From: Desulfobaculum bizertense DSM 18034
Lineage (GTDB): Bacteria > Desulfobacterota > Desulfovibrionia > Desulfovibrionales > Desulfovibrionaceae
Assembly: GCF_900167065.1 (NCBI RefSeq)
Contig: NZ_FUYA01000002.1
Coordinates: 363,853-427,852, forward strand
Direction: 5' to 3'
Length of the DNA: 64,000 nt
Every line of letters starts with the position of its first letter. The stretch's first letter is position 1. Made by a program: the position numbers and the translations under genes. The notes beneath the pieces were generated by a model. It was not told the origin of the DNA. It made no database searches and saw nothing but the letters and a program-made list of their open reading frames with translations. Shown here piece by piece: positions 17,040 through 25,167 of this stretch.

Positions 17040-18500
17040 CTAGTTCTTACCGAGAATTTCTTTGATTTTTTTTAGCTTGGGCTTTTGCTTTTTGCTTATT
17101 TTCCCAGAAGTTTTGCGATTCCCGCCTCCGCTCTCAACGCGTACCCAGTAGTCCCACAGTATCTGTGCCGCTCGGCGCGTATCTTCTTCGGACGCGTACC
17201 CATCATTTTTGATGCGCAACCATACCTTGTTTTCGATACTGCTCTCTTCGAACTGTAGCTCTTCTAACTCCCTGAGTTCACGCTCTTCATCGGGAAGCTG
17301 AGCGAGCATTTCCTGATGCTGTCGTTCTTTTTCCTCTTCTGCCAGTCGTTCAGCTTCTTTCTGTTCTCGTTTCTGAGTTTCTACTTCGAGTCGATCTCGC
17401 CGCTCTGCGTCAGCTTGGCGGGCCTGTTTTTCTCGCGCATTTTGCAGCTCTACCCACTTGGTGTACTCGTCCTTTTCGCAAAGCTGGAGCCGTACCCAGC
17501 CGAAAGGATACCGTTTGTTTGCTAAGCCTCGGCTTGTGCCCCATTCAGACGGGGGTGTTTGGGGTTCGAAGCTTTCTTTGTGTGAATGCTGTCCGATTCG
17601 GAGCAGGGCGTCTTTTTCTCCAAGTTTATCAAGAAGAGGGTCGATGCGCTTGAGGCTGTCACCGACTGCAGAGGCCTTGTCTTTGGTATAGAATGTGTCT
17701 CGTTCATGTTTATACCGGACGAGACTAAATTCTCGGCACTTTTTAAAGAGTGTGGAAATGTCTATCTGCACCCTGCCTTTTTCAATGCGTGGATTCCATG
17801 CCCCTGTTTTGTCTTTTTCTTCCAGACAGATGCGACCATAGCTTGAGAATGCTTTAGTGCCGCTGCTGATTTCTCCTGCCAGTGCTTCGCACACACCCAT
17901 CGGAGAATATTTGCTCTGAGTTTTTCTGTTGGGGCTGTAGCTTTCGGCGGTAAATATCTGTCCTGCTTCGACAGGGAAAACACAGTCAGATACGGAGAGG
18001 CCGTGCATGAGGATTTTGAAATTTGCAGGGCTACAGTGAGGGAGATTCGCCTCAATAATCGTGCTCAGTGCCCCCTTGAGACTTGAGCCGGGTACAAGGA
18101 AATCATGAGCGAGACCAGAATGCAGGGCTTCTGAGATACAGTAGTTCCCAAGCTCTTTGCCCTCGTTAATTTTTTTGAAATAGTTGTCTACTTCACTTGT
18201 CCCGTCCGCGCTGCATGACATGTGAAAAGAGGCGTAGTTGTCTGGTGCCTTGCGCGTTTCATGCTGAATTTTGCGGCGGATTTCTTCCCATTTGCCAGCA
18301 TCAAGCCATTCTGCAAGTTTTTTTTTATTCTCAGGGTATTCAATCCATGAGTCGAGATCGAGGCGATAATAGATATATCCTTGGCGCTCGCCATCGCCCA
18401 AAAGCAGATACTGTGACGGGTCAAGCAATTCTCCTGAGCCAATGTGAACAGGTGTCAGGATGTCGAGCCGGAAATAGTGGACGTGCTGCGGTTTAGGCAT
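17040..18500 (-). CDS. csm5: Csm5, type III-A RAMP protein with a long charged C-terminal tail
   Basis: Csm5 caps the 3' end of the crRNA in the Csm complex and recruits crRNA-trimming nucleases. I place the start at 18500 (MPKPQHVHYF), where GGAG precedes the ATG and the frame overlaps csm4 by 8 bases. This gives 486 residues; the ORF continues upstream without a good start. The N-terminal RAMP region shows LDILTPVHIGSGELLDPSQY, and PGSSLKGALSTIIEANL carries the glycine-rich motif. From about residue 345 to the end there is an extra Glu/Arg/Lys-rich segment predicted to be coiled coil, then a short lysine-rich tail. Usual Csm5 proteins end near 350-400 residues. Confidence 0.88.
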   Translation of the reverse strand: MPKPQHVHYFRLDILTPVHIGSGELLDPSQYLLLGDGERQGYIYYRLDLDSWIEYPENKKKLAEWLDAGKWEEIRRKIQHETRKAPDNYASFHMSCSADGTSEVDNYFKKINEGKELGNYCISEALHSGLAHDFLVPGSSLKGALSTIIEANLPHCSPANFKILMHGLSVSDCVFPVEAGQIFTAESYSPNRKTQSKYSPMGVCEALAGEISSGTKAFSSYGRICLEEKDKTGAWNPRIEKGRVQIDISTLFKKCREFSLVRYKHERDTFYTKDKASAVGDSLKRIDPLLDKLGEKDALLRIGQHSHKESFEPQTPPSEWGTSRGLANKRYPFGWVRLQLCEKDEYTKWVELQNAREKQARQADAERRDRLEVETQKREQKEAERLAEEEKERQHQEMLAQLPDEERELRELEELQFEESSIENKVWLRIKNDGYASEEDTRRAAQILWDYWVRVESGGGNRKTSGKISKKQKPKLKKIKEILGKN

Positions 18501-19440
18501 GGGAGACTCCTGTGGCAAGCGTGCAGGGGAGAGAGAGCCGTGCTGTGACATGCACAAGGCGTTCATCATAATGGAGATTCCGTAGCACTGGGCTTCCGCA
18601 GGGGGAGGAACTGAGGACTGCACCCTCTTTTATAGCGAGGAATGGCTTTTTGAATGCTTGTCCATCGGCGCAGGCGCTCCCCACGCGACCGTGCTTGAGG
18701 AAGGTCTGAAATGTCCCTTCAATCCCAGACATGTCTTGCGCGGACAAGACAGAAAGACAAAGCTGGTGCGTTCCCTCAGATTCCAGCGCTTTCGCATCGA
18801 AATCCTGATCGCGCGTAACGGAAAATTGTCCTTTACCCGTGCTCGCCCGTTTCCCATATCCCCAGCGGCCTAGATTGTTGAGCAGACTTTCCAGTTCCTC
18901 GGGGTTCTTTGTCCGCGCGTAGAGGTCAAGAGCCGTCCCCTGCGGATAAAAAGTTTCCGTTGTGGTGTAGAGCAGTCCATCTATGGCGCGCTGTGTTTCG
19001 CGATCTATGGAAACATGAGACATCGTCTGCGTTTGGGACTCGATGGGGCTGTGTTCACTCTCTTTTTCAAAAAGCGAGAAAAGCCCCGCAAGGGAAAGCG
19101 AGTCTTTGCACTTTTTCCAGTGCTCCAGAGGAATGAAGCGCTGCTTGCGGAATTTTTTGAAGGCAGAAATTCGGGTAATGAGTTCAGGTCCGCATTGTCC
19201 CTGGGCCATGGCGCTTCGTTTGGGTAGAGGAAGGCAGGGCATAGGCAAAGTGTTTTGCGGGAATGCTGAGCTGAGCAAAAATTCTGGAGAGTCAGTTTCA
19301 AATGAGGCGACGCATTCCTTGAGTCGTGATTCTCCATCGCGCAGTGCGATCAGGTTCAAAAGCATGCCCGTGATGGTGTCGCTACGGAGTGGCGTTGCAA
19401 AGGGTGATTGAGGGAAAAGCTGAAAGCGGCACAAGGGCAT
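18493..19440 (-). CDS. csm4: Csm4, type III-A RAMP protein binding the crRNA 5' handle
   Basis: Csm4 is the Cas5-like subunit that holds the 5' handle of the crRNA and contacts Cas10. The 315-residue protein begins with the family-typical FQLFPQSPFATPLRSDTITG and has a C-terminal glycine-rich region RWGYGKRASTGKGQF. The start lies one base after the csm3 stop, with GAGGAG as ribosome binding site. The family match is clear from order and N-terminal sequence. Confidence 0.9.
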   Translation of the reverse strand: MPLCRFQLFPQSPFATPLRSDTITGMLLNLIALRDGESRLKECVASFETDSPEFLLSSAFPQNTLPMPCLPLPKRSAMAQGQCGPELITRISAFKKFRKQRFIPLEHWKKCKDSLSLAGLFSLFEKESEHSPIESQTQTMSHVSIDRETQRAIDGLLYTTTETFYPQGTALDLYARTKNPEELESLLNNLGRWGYGKRASTGKGQFSVTRDQDFDAKALESEGTHQLCLSVLSAQDMSGIEGTFQTFLKHGRVGSACADGQAFKKPFLAIKEGAVLSSSPCGSPVLRNLHYDERLVHVTARLSLPCTLATGVSHA

Positions 19441-19441
19441 C

Positions 19442-20152
19442 TTAGCGCTCCTCGTCTACGGCTTTAGCTTCGGGGTCCTTGCGTAATTCATCTATGCTTG
19501 TTGGCTTGTCATCAAACTGGAGGTTCTCAAATTGGACCTGCCCATATCCTCGCGTTCCTGAGCCTCCCAAGGCGTCCATTTCGAGAAAATGCAGGCTCTT
19601 GCCAAGTGCATCACGGGTATCAGCAAGCTTATCATCTTCAAATTCGCGGATGACGATTTCAAAATTGAAATGAACTCCCGCCGGAACACGCTCTACGGTT
19701 CGAGGGTTAGCCACAACCGTTCTTTTTCCTTTTATTATTTTGGGCGTAATCGTGTTTTCGTGCTTGAGTTCCATCTCAAGGCGTCCGCCCTGAAATTCTT
19801 CCCTGTCTGTTTCTGAGAGCTGGGCATCACGGAAGATCAGTCGGCTCGGGCCGTTGCTTGGGGTTTTGGTGTTGCTGCTACCAAACAGCCTGCAAACTGT
19901 GCAGTCCCCGCAGCCGCATGGAGTGTTTTTCGGGTCGTCTTCTCCTTTGAGATCTGGGGCGTACATTTCCAAAAGAGAGCGAATTTTACCCTTGAGAGAA
20001 GAACCCGGAATGTATGGTTCTTCTGTGACTGGATTTTTGATAATCGGGTTTTGGGCGCCACCGATTTTGACTTCATCGTTTCCCGCGCCAATATGCAGGC
20101 CTGTGACCAGTCGGATTTCGCCAGAGAGGGTATGGAATTTTTTAAATTGCAT
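19442..20152 (-). CDS. csm3: Csm3, type III-A backbone protein, catalytic Asp apparently replaced by Gln
   Basis: Csm3 forms the backbone of the Csm complex and normally cuts bound target RNA every six nucleotides. The 236-residue product shows GLHIGAGNDEVKIGG, then PYIPGSSLKGKIRSLLE, and a C-terminal GGSGTRGYGQ loop, all typical. The characterised homologues (S. epidermidis D32, S. thermophilus D33) have Asp in a conserved IGAIDSPV segment. Here the aligned sequence is IGGAQNPI, giving Gln34 in place of Asp. A nearby Asp26 exists but lies in the upstream loop. Target-RNA slicing may therefore be lost. Four cysteines near residue 75 (CGCGDCTVC) probably bind zinc. Confidence 0.92.
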   Translation of the reverse strand: MQFKKFHTLSGEIRLVTGLHIGAGNDEVKIGGAQNPIIKNPVTEEPYIPGSSLKGKIRSLLEMYAPDLKGEDDPKNTPCGCGDCTVCRLFGSSNTKTPSNGPSRLIFRDAQLSETDREEFQGGRLEMELKHENTITPKIIKGKRTVVANPRTVERVPAGVHFNFEIVIREFEDDKLADTRDALGKSLHFLEMDALGGSGTRGYGQVQFENLQFDDKPTSIDELRKDPEAKAVDEER

Positions 20153-20157
20153 GGTGG

Positions 20158-20625
20158 TTAGCCCCTGTTTTTGTATGAAAAGAAGCCCAGAACAGCCTCA
20201 AAGTGCAGCAGAAATGCCCGAAAATCTTCAATGCTGGTAATCTGCTCTATGCGCTTGTCGAGAAAGGTGCGGAAAGCCGGGGTAAAGCTTCCATTTTCTC
20301 GTGAACTCGCAAAAGCGACACGTGCGCGAAGGAGCTTGATGTGGGGCAGAATCTTTTCAAAAGCTGTGCTCTTGTCCTGTTGGTATTGGCACCGAAGCTG
20401 GCGATCGAGTCGTTGAACTTCGTTGTAAAAGCGTCGAATTTGCGTGTTCTTTAATGCTCTTTCTTTGCAAAGAACCTGAGCTATTTCCTCTGCGTTTGTG
20501 CTCAGGAGCTTTGTAAGCTGTTGACAGTTTTCACTGTCATTGTGAGCTGATGGGAAAAGATTCTCTTTGACGAGTTCTTCCATCGAATTTGACGTATACG
20601 ATTGTGTGGTGTTTGAATTCCCCAT
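20158..20625 (-). CDS. csm2: Csm2, small subunit of the type III-A complex
   Basis: Csm2 is the small helical subunit lining the target RNA. The 155-residue product is mostly helical and contains RRFYNEVQRLDRQL and KILPHIKLLRARVAFASSRE, resembling the conserved Csm2 core, and it ends with FRAFLLHFEAVLGFF. Position between csm1 and csm3 supports the call. The first 50 residues are polar and poorly conserved. The ribosome binding site is GAGAGGGG before the ATG. Confidence 0.88.
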   Translation of the reverse strand: MGNSNTTQSYTSNSMEELVKENLFPSAHNDSENCQQLTKLLSTNAEEIAQVLCKERALKNTQIRRFYNEVQRLDRQLRCQYQQDKSTAFEKILPHIKLLRARVAFASSRENGSFTPAFRTFLDKRIEQITSIEDFRAFLLHFEAVLGFFSYKNRG

Positions 20626-20635
20626 TTTCCCCTCT

Positions 20636-23035
20636 CTATTCTTTTCGCAGACGATATAATGCGCAGCTCAGCGGCAGGCGTGCGGTAATAAGCTTTTTAT
20701 GGTCGGTCATGAGTGCGCTCAAGAGCTTTTCCTCTTTGGCCGTCAGATATTCAATGTCCTGCTCGCCAGATTCGCTTTCCCCTTGCTGTATGTGCGGCTC
20801 AATATGCCGGGCAAAATTGTAGTGCATCCGTGATCGGTAGATGATGTGTTCAAGCTTTCCCTCGCAGTAAACACGCCGTGCCTCCTGCGAGTAGTGAAGC
20901 AGACGAAAGATGCTTCCCATGCTGAGTTTGCCAGTCCGAAGCATGGATTCGAAAAGTTTTGCCTCCTCAAGCCGCTCTGGGAAGTCCTTCCAGCTCTGCG
21001 TGATGTCAAAAAGCGTGACGGCATTTTTCTGAATGACCCCGCTAGAATCCCCTCGCCATTCTTTGGACCGCTCTAAAAGCTCTTCTGCCTGTTCACCCAG
21101 TGTTCGCATCGGGACGTGCGGCTTGCTGATGGCAATGCCTGCCGAAAGCGTGATGCACGGGTTGCCGCCAACATATCTTTTGAAATCCTCAGCGAGAATT
21201 TTTGCGAACTCCACAATGTTGTCCCACGGGCCAAGAAGAAAGAGATCGTCGCCGCCTGCAAAAACAACGTAAATATTCGGGAATTCGTTTTTGATGCGCT
21301 GAACAAGCTGATAGGCAAAAAAGTGGTTCATCATGCGCGAGAGCGCCGCGCTGTTTGCAATGGATATTGCCTTACCAAGCCCGGCACTAAAAATGAGACC
21401 GAGATTGTCCACGTCTGCCTTGAGTGTCCCGAGGAGCGCCACGCCCACAAGCGCGTTTTCCTGCGTTTCTGGATCGCACTCCATGTGCCGCGACTCTTCC
21501 GCAAGCATGCTCAGGTTTTTGGGTTCATCCTTTTTGACAGGCAAGCCCTGATGTATGAGCTGTTCCTCGTCTTTTTCGCCCAGTCCGTCTTTTTCCCAGC
21601 GCGCAATGTCTTCTTCGGTAAAGACAGGCAGATGTGCTGCCAGCGGATGAAATGCGTGGTCTTCCCGGTTGCGGATATTGCTGATTTCCAAGACCTGTGC
21701 GGTCTCCTTTGCGTCGATTTCTTCGGCAAAGCGTAACGAAATGTCATTGAAAAGAGGCACCTCATCACGGGACAGCTTTTCCGCCGTCTTTTTTTCGTAG
21801 ATCAGATAGGTGTATTGCGTCTTGGGAAGCCGAAAACCGATGGTGTCAATCTGGGCGCGGCACTGCTCACAGACACGGACGTCTTTGTGTTTGAGTGTGT
21901 CGCTTTGCGGGTTCAGACGGCAGAGTTCACAAATGCCTTTTGTGTAGTCGAGATCAGAGACGGGAGAGGTGCGACTCTGCATGAGGCGGGAAAATTTATG
22001 GAGCTTGGCGCTGTCGAGCGCATCATTGAAGCGGTCGAATGCCGCGCGAAACGCTGGTCCGGAAAGTTCGTCTGTACCGAGGCAGGTGTCATAGCTCAGC
22101 GAGACGCCCAGCTCACCGTGAAAGTGGTCGAAAAGCCAGTGTTGAAGCTTCTGTTCCAGTGTGGCGAGCTGTGCTTTGATTTTATCTGTTGCCGGAAGCA
22201 GGAGCACAAAACGCCCGCCTGCATCCATGATCTGGGCGCATGGGCCAAGACCCGTGGCGTCCAGAATAGCGAGGACAACGGATTTGGTCAGAGCCTGCAA
22301 ATAGAAGGAGCGTGCGCGATAGAACTTCGCGAGCCCTTTGGAATGCTCTGAGGATGCATTGAAAATATAGGACTGGATGCCGGAAATATCACCGCCGCAA
22401 AGCAGGAAAGGCGTGTCGCTGTCTTCTGCGACAAGGAGAGCCTGAGCAATGGCGCTTTGGATGCGTGCCGCGTCATAGGCGCTGATCTCATACCCGGTTG
22501 CTGTTGTCGTTCCGGGAAAGGGGACGCACCACAGGAAGTTTTCGCACAGGGAGAGAAAGGCTTTGAGAAAAAGCGGTGCGCCGATGTCCGTGGGCAGCTC
22601 GCGGAGTTTCTCGCAGAATGCTTTTGCATGATCTGGGAAAGCGCCTTTCTGGAGTGACTCGACAGGAAAGACGGCCTTGTCCAGCGTGCTGGGGGCATAT
22701 ATCTGCTGTTTGCCGTGCTTTGCTGTACTTCCAGAGAGCGAAATATGCTGGAAAACACAGCTCAGGTAATGGGAAGAGGCTTTGCCATCCGGAGACGGCA
22801 GGGCGGCATACTTTGCTGCCCGTTGCAGAAGCTCTTGTTCGGGGAGCGGCGTGCCATGGCTGAGAGCTTTGAGCGTGTCCCGGATGCCTTCCAGCTCCGC
22901 AGGGAGCGGGAGATTTTCCGCCCATTTTTGGCGCTCTTTTGCCAGACTGCCTGAATCTGGTGCGTGCAGGGTCAGGGCTGCAATGGCGTTCAGAAAAGCA
23001 CCGAGAGTGAGCGTGTAGTGTGCGTTTGTATCCAT
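20636..23035 (-). CDS. csm1: Csm1/Cas10, type III-A large subunit with intact cyclase motif but no recognisable HD nuclease
   Basis: Cas10 is the signalling subunit: when target RNA binds, its Palm domain makes cyclic oligoadenylates, and many family members also cut DNA with an N-terminal HD domain. The 799-residue product keeps GGDD in FAGGDDLFLLG near residue 595 and a four-cysteine zinc site (CELC and CEQC) near 370-390. The N-terminus should carry an LLHDIGK-type motif, but has FLNAIAALTLHAPDSG instead, and no His-Asp pair appears in the first 150 residues. DNase activity is thus probably absent. The ribosome binding site before the ATG is weak. The CRISPR array lies just upstream in the same direction. 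Confidence 0.93.
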   Translation of the reverse strand: MDTNAHYTLTLGAFLNAIAALTLHAPDSGSLAKERQKWAENLPLPAELEGIRDTLKALSHGTPLPEQELLQRAAKYAALPSPDGKASSHYLSCVFQHISLSGSTAKHGKQQIYAPSTLDKAVFPVESLQKGAFPDHAKAFCEKLRELPTDIGAPLFLKAFLSLCENFLWCVPFPGTTTATGYEISAYDAARIQSAIAQALLVAEDSDTPFLLCGGDISGIQSYIFNASSEHSKGLAKFYRARSFYLQALTKSVVLAILDATGLGPCAQIMDAGGRFVLLLPATDKIKAQLATLEQKLQHWLFDHFHGELGVSLSYDTCLGTDELSGPAFRAAFDRFNDALDSAKLHKFSRLMQSRTSPVSDLDYTKGICELCRLNPQSDTLKHKDVRVCEQCRAQIDTIGFRLPKTQYTYLIYEKKTAEKLSRDEVPLFNDISLRFAEEIDAKETAQVLEISNIRNREDHAFHPLAAHLPVFTEEDIARWEKDGLGEKDEEQLIHQGLPVKKDEPKNLSMLAEESRHMECDPETQENALVGVALLGTLKADVDNLGLIFSAGLGKAISIANSAALSRMMNHFFAYQLVQRIKNEFPNIYVVFAGGDDLFLLGPWDNIVEFAKILAEDFKRYVGGNPCITLSAGIAISKPHVPMRTLGEQAEELLERSKEWRGDSSGVIQKNAVTLFDITQSWKDFPERLEEAKLFESMLRTGKLSMGSIFRLLHYSQEARRVYCEGKLEHIIYRSRMHYNFARHIEPHIQQGESESGEQDIEYLTAKEEKLLSALMTDHKKLITARLPLSCALYRLRKE

Positions 23036-23108
23036 GCCTGTGCTTTTGTATAGGTTTGGCGTTTGAATGAAACGTCTGTCTTATACACTCGGAACAGGCT
23101 GAAAGCAA

Positions 23109-23929
23109 AGGAATATCCCTTCTTATTCAGGGCTATGGTTGTGACGACATAGAGTCTTGGGGATATGGCAAGGGGTACGTGTCTCAATCCCTTTTCATTC
23201 AGGGCTATGGTTGTGACGGTGAACACCCTTGTGAGGCTTCGCCCTGAACACAGTCTCAATCCCTTCTCATTCAGGGCTATGGTTGTGACGAGTCTCGTGT
23301 ATTCAACTGCCGGGTCTCCATGCGTGTCTCAATCCCTTCTCATTCAGGGCTATGGTTGTGACTTATGTCTGACGCTGCCGCACTCTGGCAGACAGTGTCT
23401 CAATCCCTTTTCATTCAGGGCTATGGTTGTGACTAGTCGCTGGTCTTTCTTGTCTGACTTGACAAATGTCTCAATCCCTTCTCATTCAGGGCTATGGTTG
23501 TGACTAGGGTGGACCGATTGCGCTGTATCGGTAACGGGGGCTCAATCCCTTTTGAATCAGGGCTATGGTTGTGACGCCCAAACAACTGGAGGTACAATGA
23601 TAATCAAAATCTCAATCCCTTCTCATTCAGGGCTATGGTTGTGACATAACCCAAACGGGTTTGGGCAGGGCACAATGATGTCTCAATCCCTTCTTATTCA
23701 GGGCTATGGTTGTGACTACACGATAAGGTAAATGAGAATTTCAATGTCACGTCTCAATCCCTTTTGAATCAGGGCTATGGTTGTGACTGCCCGGCATTGA
23801 TAATGTCGATACTATTCGGGTGTCTCAATCCCTTTTCATTCAGGGCTATGGTTGTGACATCTCGTGTGTTCAACTGCCGGGTCTCTATGCGTGTCTCAAT
23901 CCCTTCTCATTCAGGGCTATGGTTGTGAC
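23109..23929 (-). CRISPR. Type III-A CRISPR array, 12 repeats of 37 bp and 11 spacers
   Basis: Repeats start at 23109, 23181, 23253, 23326, 23397, 23468, 23539, 23609, 23680, 23751, 23822 and 23893; spacers are 33-36 bp. Read on the minus strand, the repeat starts GTCACAACCATAGCCCT and ends AGGGATTGAGAC, giving an 8-nt crRNA handle ATTGAGAC. CCCT and AGGG form the stem of a hairpin. The leader is on the right (23930-24108), so the left end is the oldest; the repeat there (23109-23145) has lost its outer six or so bases, as expected of a terminal repeat. Repeats differ only in the hairpin loop. Spacers 23290-23325 and 23859-23892 are near-identical. Confidence 0.98.
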
Positions 23930-24108
23930 CTGCGGGCCTTTTTAAGCCTTATCTGGCGCGGCTTCCGAGGCCTGTTTTCGCCAACCTGTCTCTTTTCGCT
24001 CAGATTTTCGTCCGCGCTTTTTTTTTATAGCAGCTATCCATTCAAAATTCCATGCTTTCTCTGTAACGCCGACCTCCCCGGGATTTCATGTGTGCTTAGG
24101 GTTGGCGC
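23930..24108 (-). promoter_or_regulatory. CRISPR leader of the type III-A array, homologous in two blocks to the I-C leader
   Basis: Block A is at 23960-23988 and block B at 24065-24108. Block A matches 67-95 at 25 of 29 positions, and block B matches 172-215 at 40 of 44. In both leaders block A begins 30 or 31 bases from the first repeat, and the two block starts are exactly 105 bp apart, while the sequence between them is unrelated. The CGCCAACC/GGTTGGCG element occurs three times per leader, once with a changed base here. Block B overlaps the last codons and stop of cas6. A TATAAA on the minus strand near 24023-24028 may be part of the array promoter. Confidence 0.8.
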
Positions 24109-25046
24109 TGGACTGTGTCCAAAGCGTATTCCCCAAGGCCAAAGGTCGCATTTTTCCCGATATGGAGCACTGTTCCAAGCTTGAGCAGGGGCCATAAGTC
24201 GGGCGGAAGCTGCTCAATGCTGGCAGTTCCGAGAAGCCCACCAATGGACATGCTGTCATGCTGCCGGGTGGAGTAGCGCTGCTGTGCCTGCCAAGAAAGC
24301 TGACTGTTCAGGTGAACGGATTCTGCGGCTGTGAGCATATCCTTAAAAGGGATGTCGGGCGAATGACCACAGTGGAAGGTGCAGAGCAGTGAAAAGCGCC
24401 GCAGGAGCGTACTGTAGATGTCCCGAAATTGTGGGGCATGGTTGATTTTCCCTGCGGTCTTGAGCCGGAGCGGAGAGAGAAAGTGCATGTGAAGAGGCCC
24501 GGTGGGGCAGGGGCTGTGCTCAAGGTACTGCCGGGCAGAAAGGGGTGCGGGCAGAATCAGGTCTTGGTTTGGTGCAAAGAGAAGAGTGTCGCCAAGGCTG
24601 ACCTGCTCAAGCTCGCACCGGCCGCGCTTGGCTCCAAGGCCATGCTGGGCAACGGACTGGAGCACAAGAATGATGTAGGCAAGGGAGCCGCACGCGGAAC
24701 CGAAAAGCGTCAGGCCAAAATCGAGCTGATCTCCGGCGTGGATGCTGCGCCCAAGGCCGCGTGGCGGAGAGAAGACAAAAGGCCGGGGAATGCTGTTGTA
24801 CTTGCGCATGACCGTGGCGTCGGGCGGAAGGGGTGTTTCGAAGATGCGGCTGTATGTGCAGTCCTGCCGCAGAATACAGCCCTCGCAACTCTCCTTGCGC
24901 GTGAGGCAGACCTCGCGACGGAACGCATACCCAAAGGCCCCGCGAAGCATGGCTCCAAGATAGGCCGGGACAGGAAAGTCCTCCTGCGCCCGAAACGTGA
25001 AGCGCAGAGGAAGAAATGTAAAATAGCTCTGCCAGTCCGTGTTCAT
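24096..25046 (-). CDS. cas6: Cas6, pre-crRNA endoribonuclease of the type III-A locus
   Basis: Cas6 cuts the array transcript within each repeat to give crRNAs with an ATTGAGAC handle. I start it at 25046 (MNTDWQSYF), giving 316 residues. The longer ORF has no supporting start. It begins with LRFTFRAQEDFPVPAYLGAM and GAFGYAFRR, has a four-cysteine cluster (CLTRKESCEGC and QDC near residue 45), and ends with the glycine-rich loop NATFGLGEYAL, as in the Cas6 family with a DUF2276-type sequence. It lies upstream of the leader and array, in the same direction. Its stop codon lies inside leader block B. Confidence 0.9.
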   Translation of the reverse strand: MNTDWQSYFTFLPLRFTFRAQEDFPVPAYLGAMLRGAFGYAFRREVCLTRKESCEGCILRQDCTYSRIFETPLPPDATVMRKYNSIPRPFVFSPPRGLGRSIHAGDQLDFGLTLFGSACGSLAYIILVLQSVAQHGLGAKRGRCELEQVSLGDTLLFAPNQDLILPAPLSARQYLEHSPCPTGPLHMHFLSPLRLKTAGKINHAPQFRDIYSTLLRRFSLLCTFHCGHSPDIPFKDMLTAAESVHLNSQLSWQAQQRYSTRQHDSMSIGGLLGTASIEQLPPDLWPLLKLGTVLHIGKNATFGLGEYALDTVQRQP

Positions 25047-25167
25047 GATGTTTTCTCGTGGTATTTCTGTGGAAAAACGAAGCGATGCTATAGAGAAAAA
25101 CATATATTGCCAAGTGGATGGGAGGTAGATAAGTGGGGGAGCTGGAAATAATTTTTGAGGAAATGTT

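Noticed and set aside
17040-23035. A type III-B (Cmr) or III-D system
   Set aside because: The order large subunit, small subunit, Csm3-, Csm4- and Csm5-type proteins, and their N-terminal sequences, fit III-A; no Cmr1 or Cmr6 homologue is present.
23165-23503. An open reading frame of 112 codons across the CRISPR array
   Set aside because: It is produced by the in-phase repeat and encodes a repeated peptide; the region is plainly the array.
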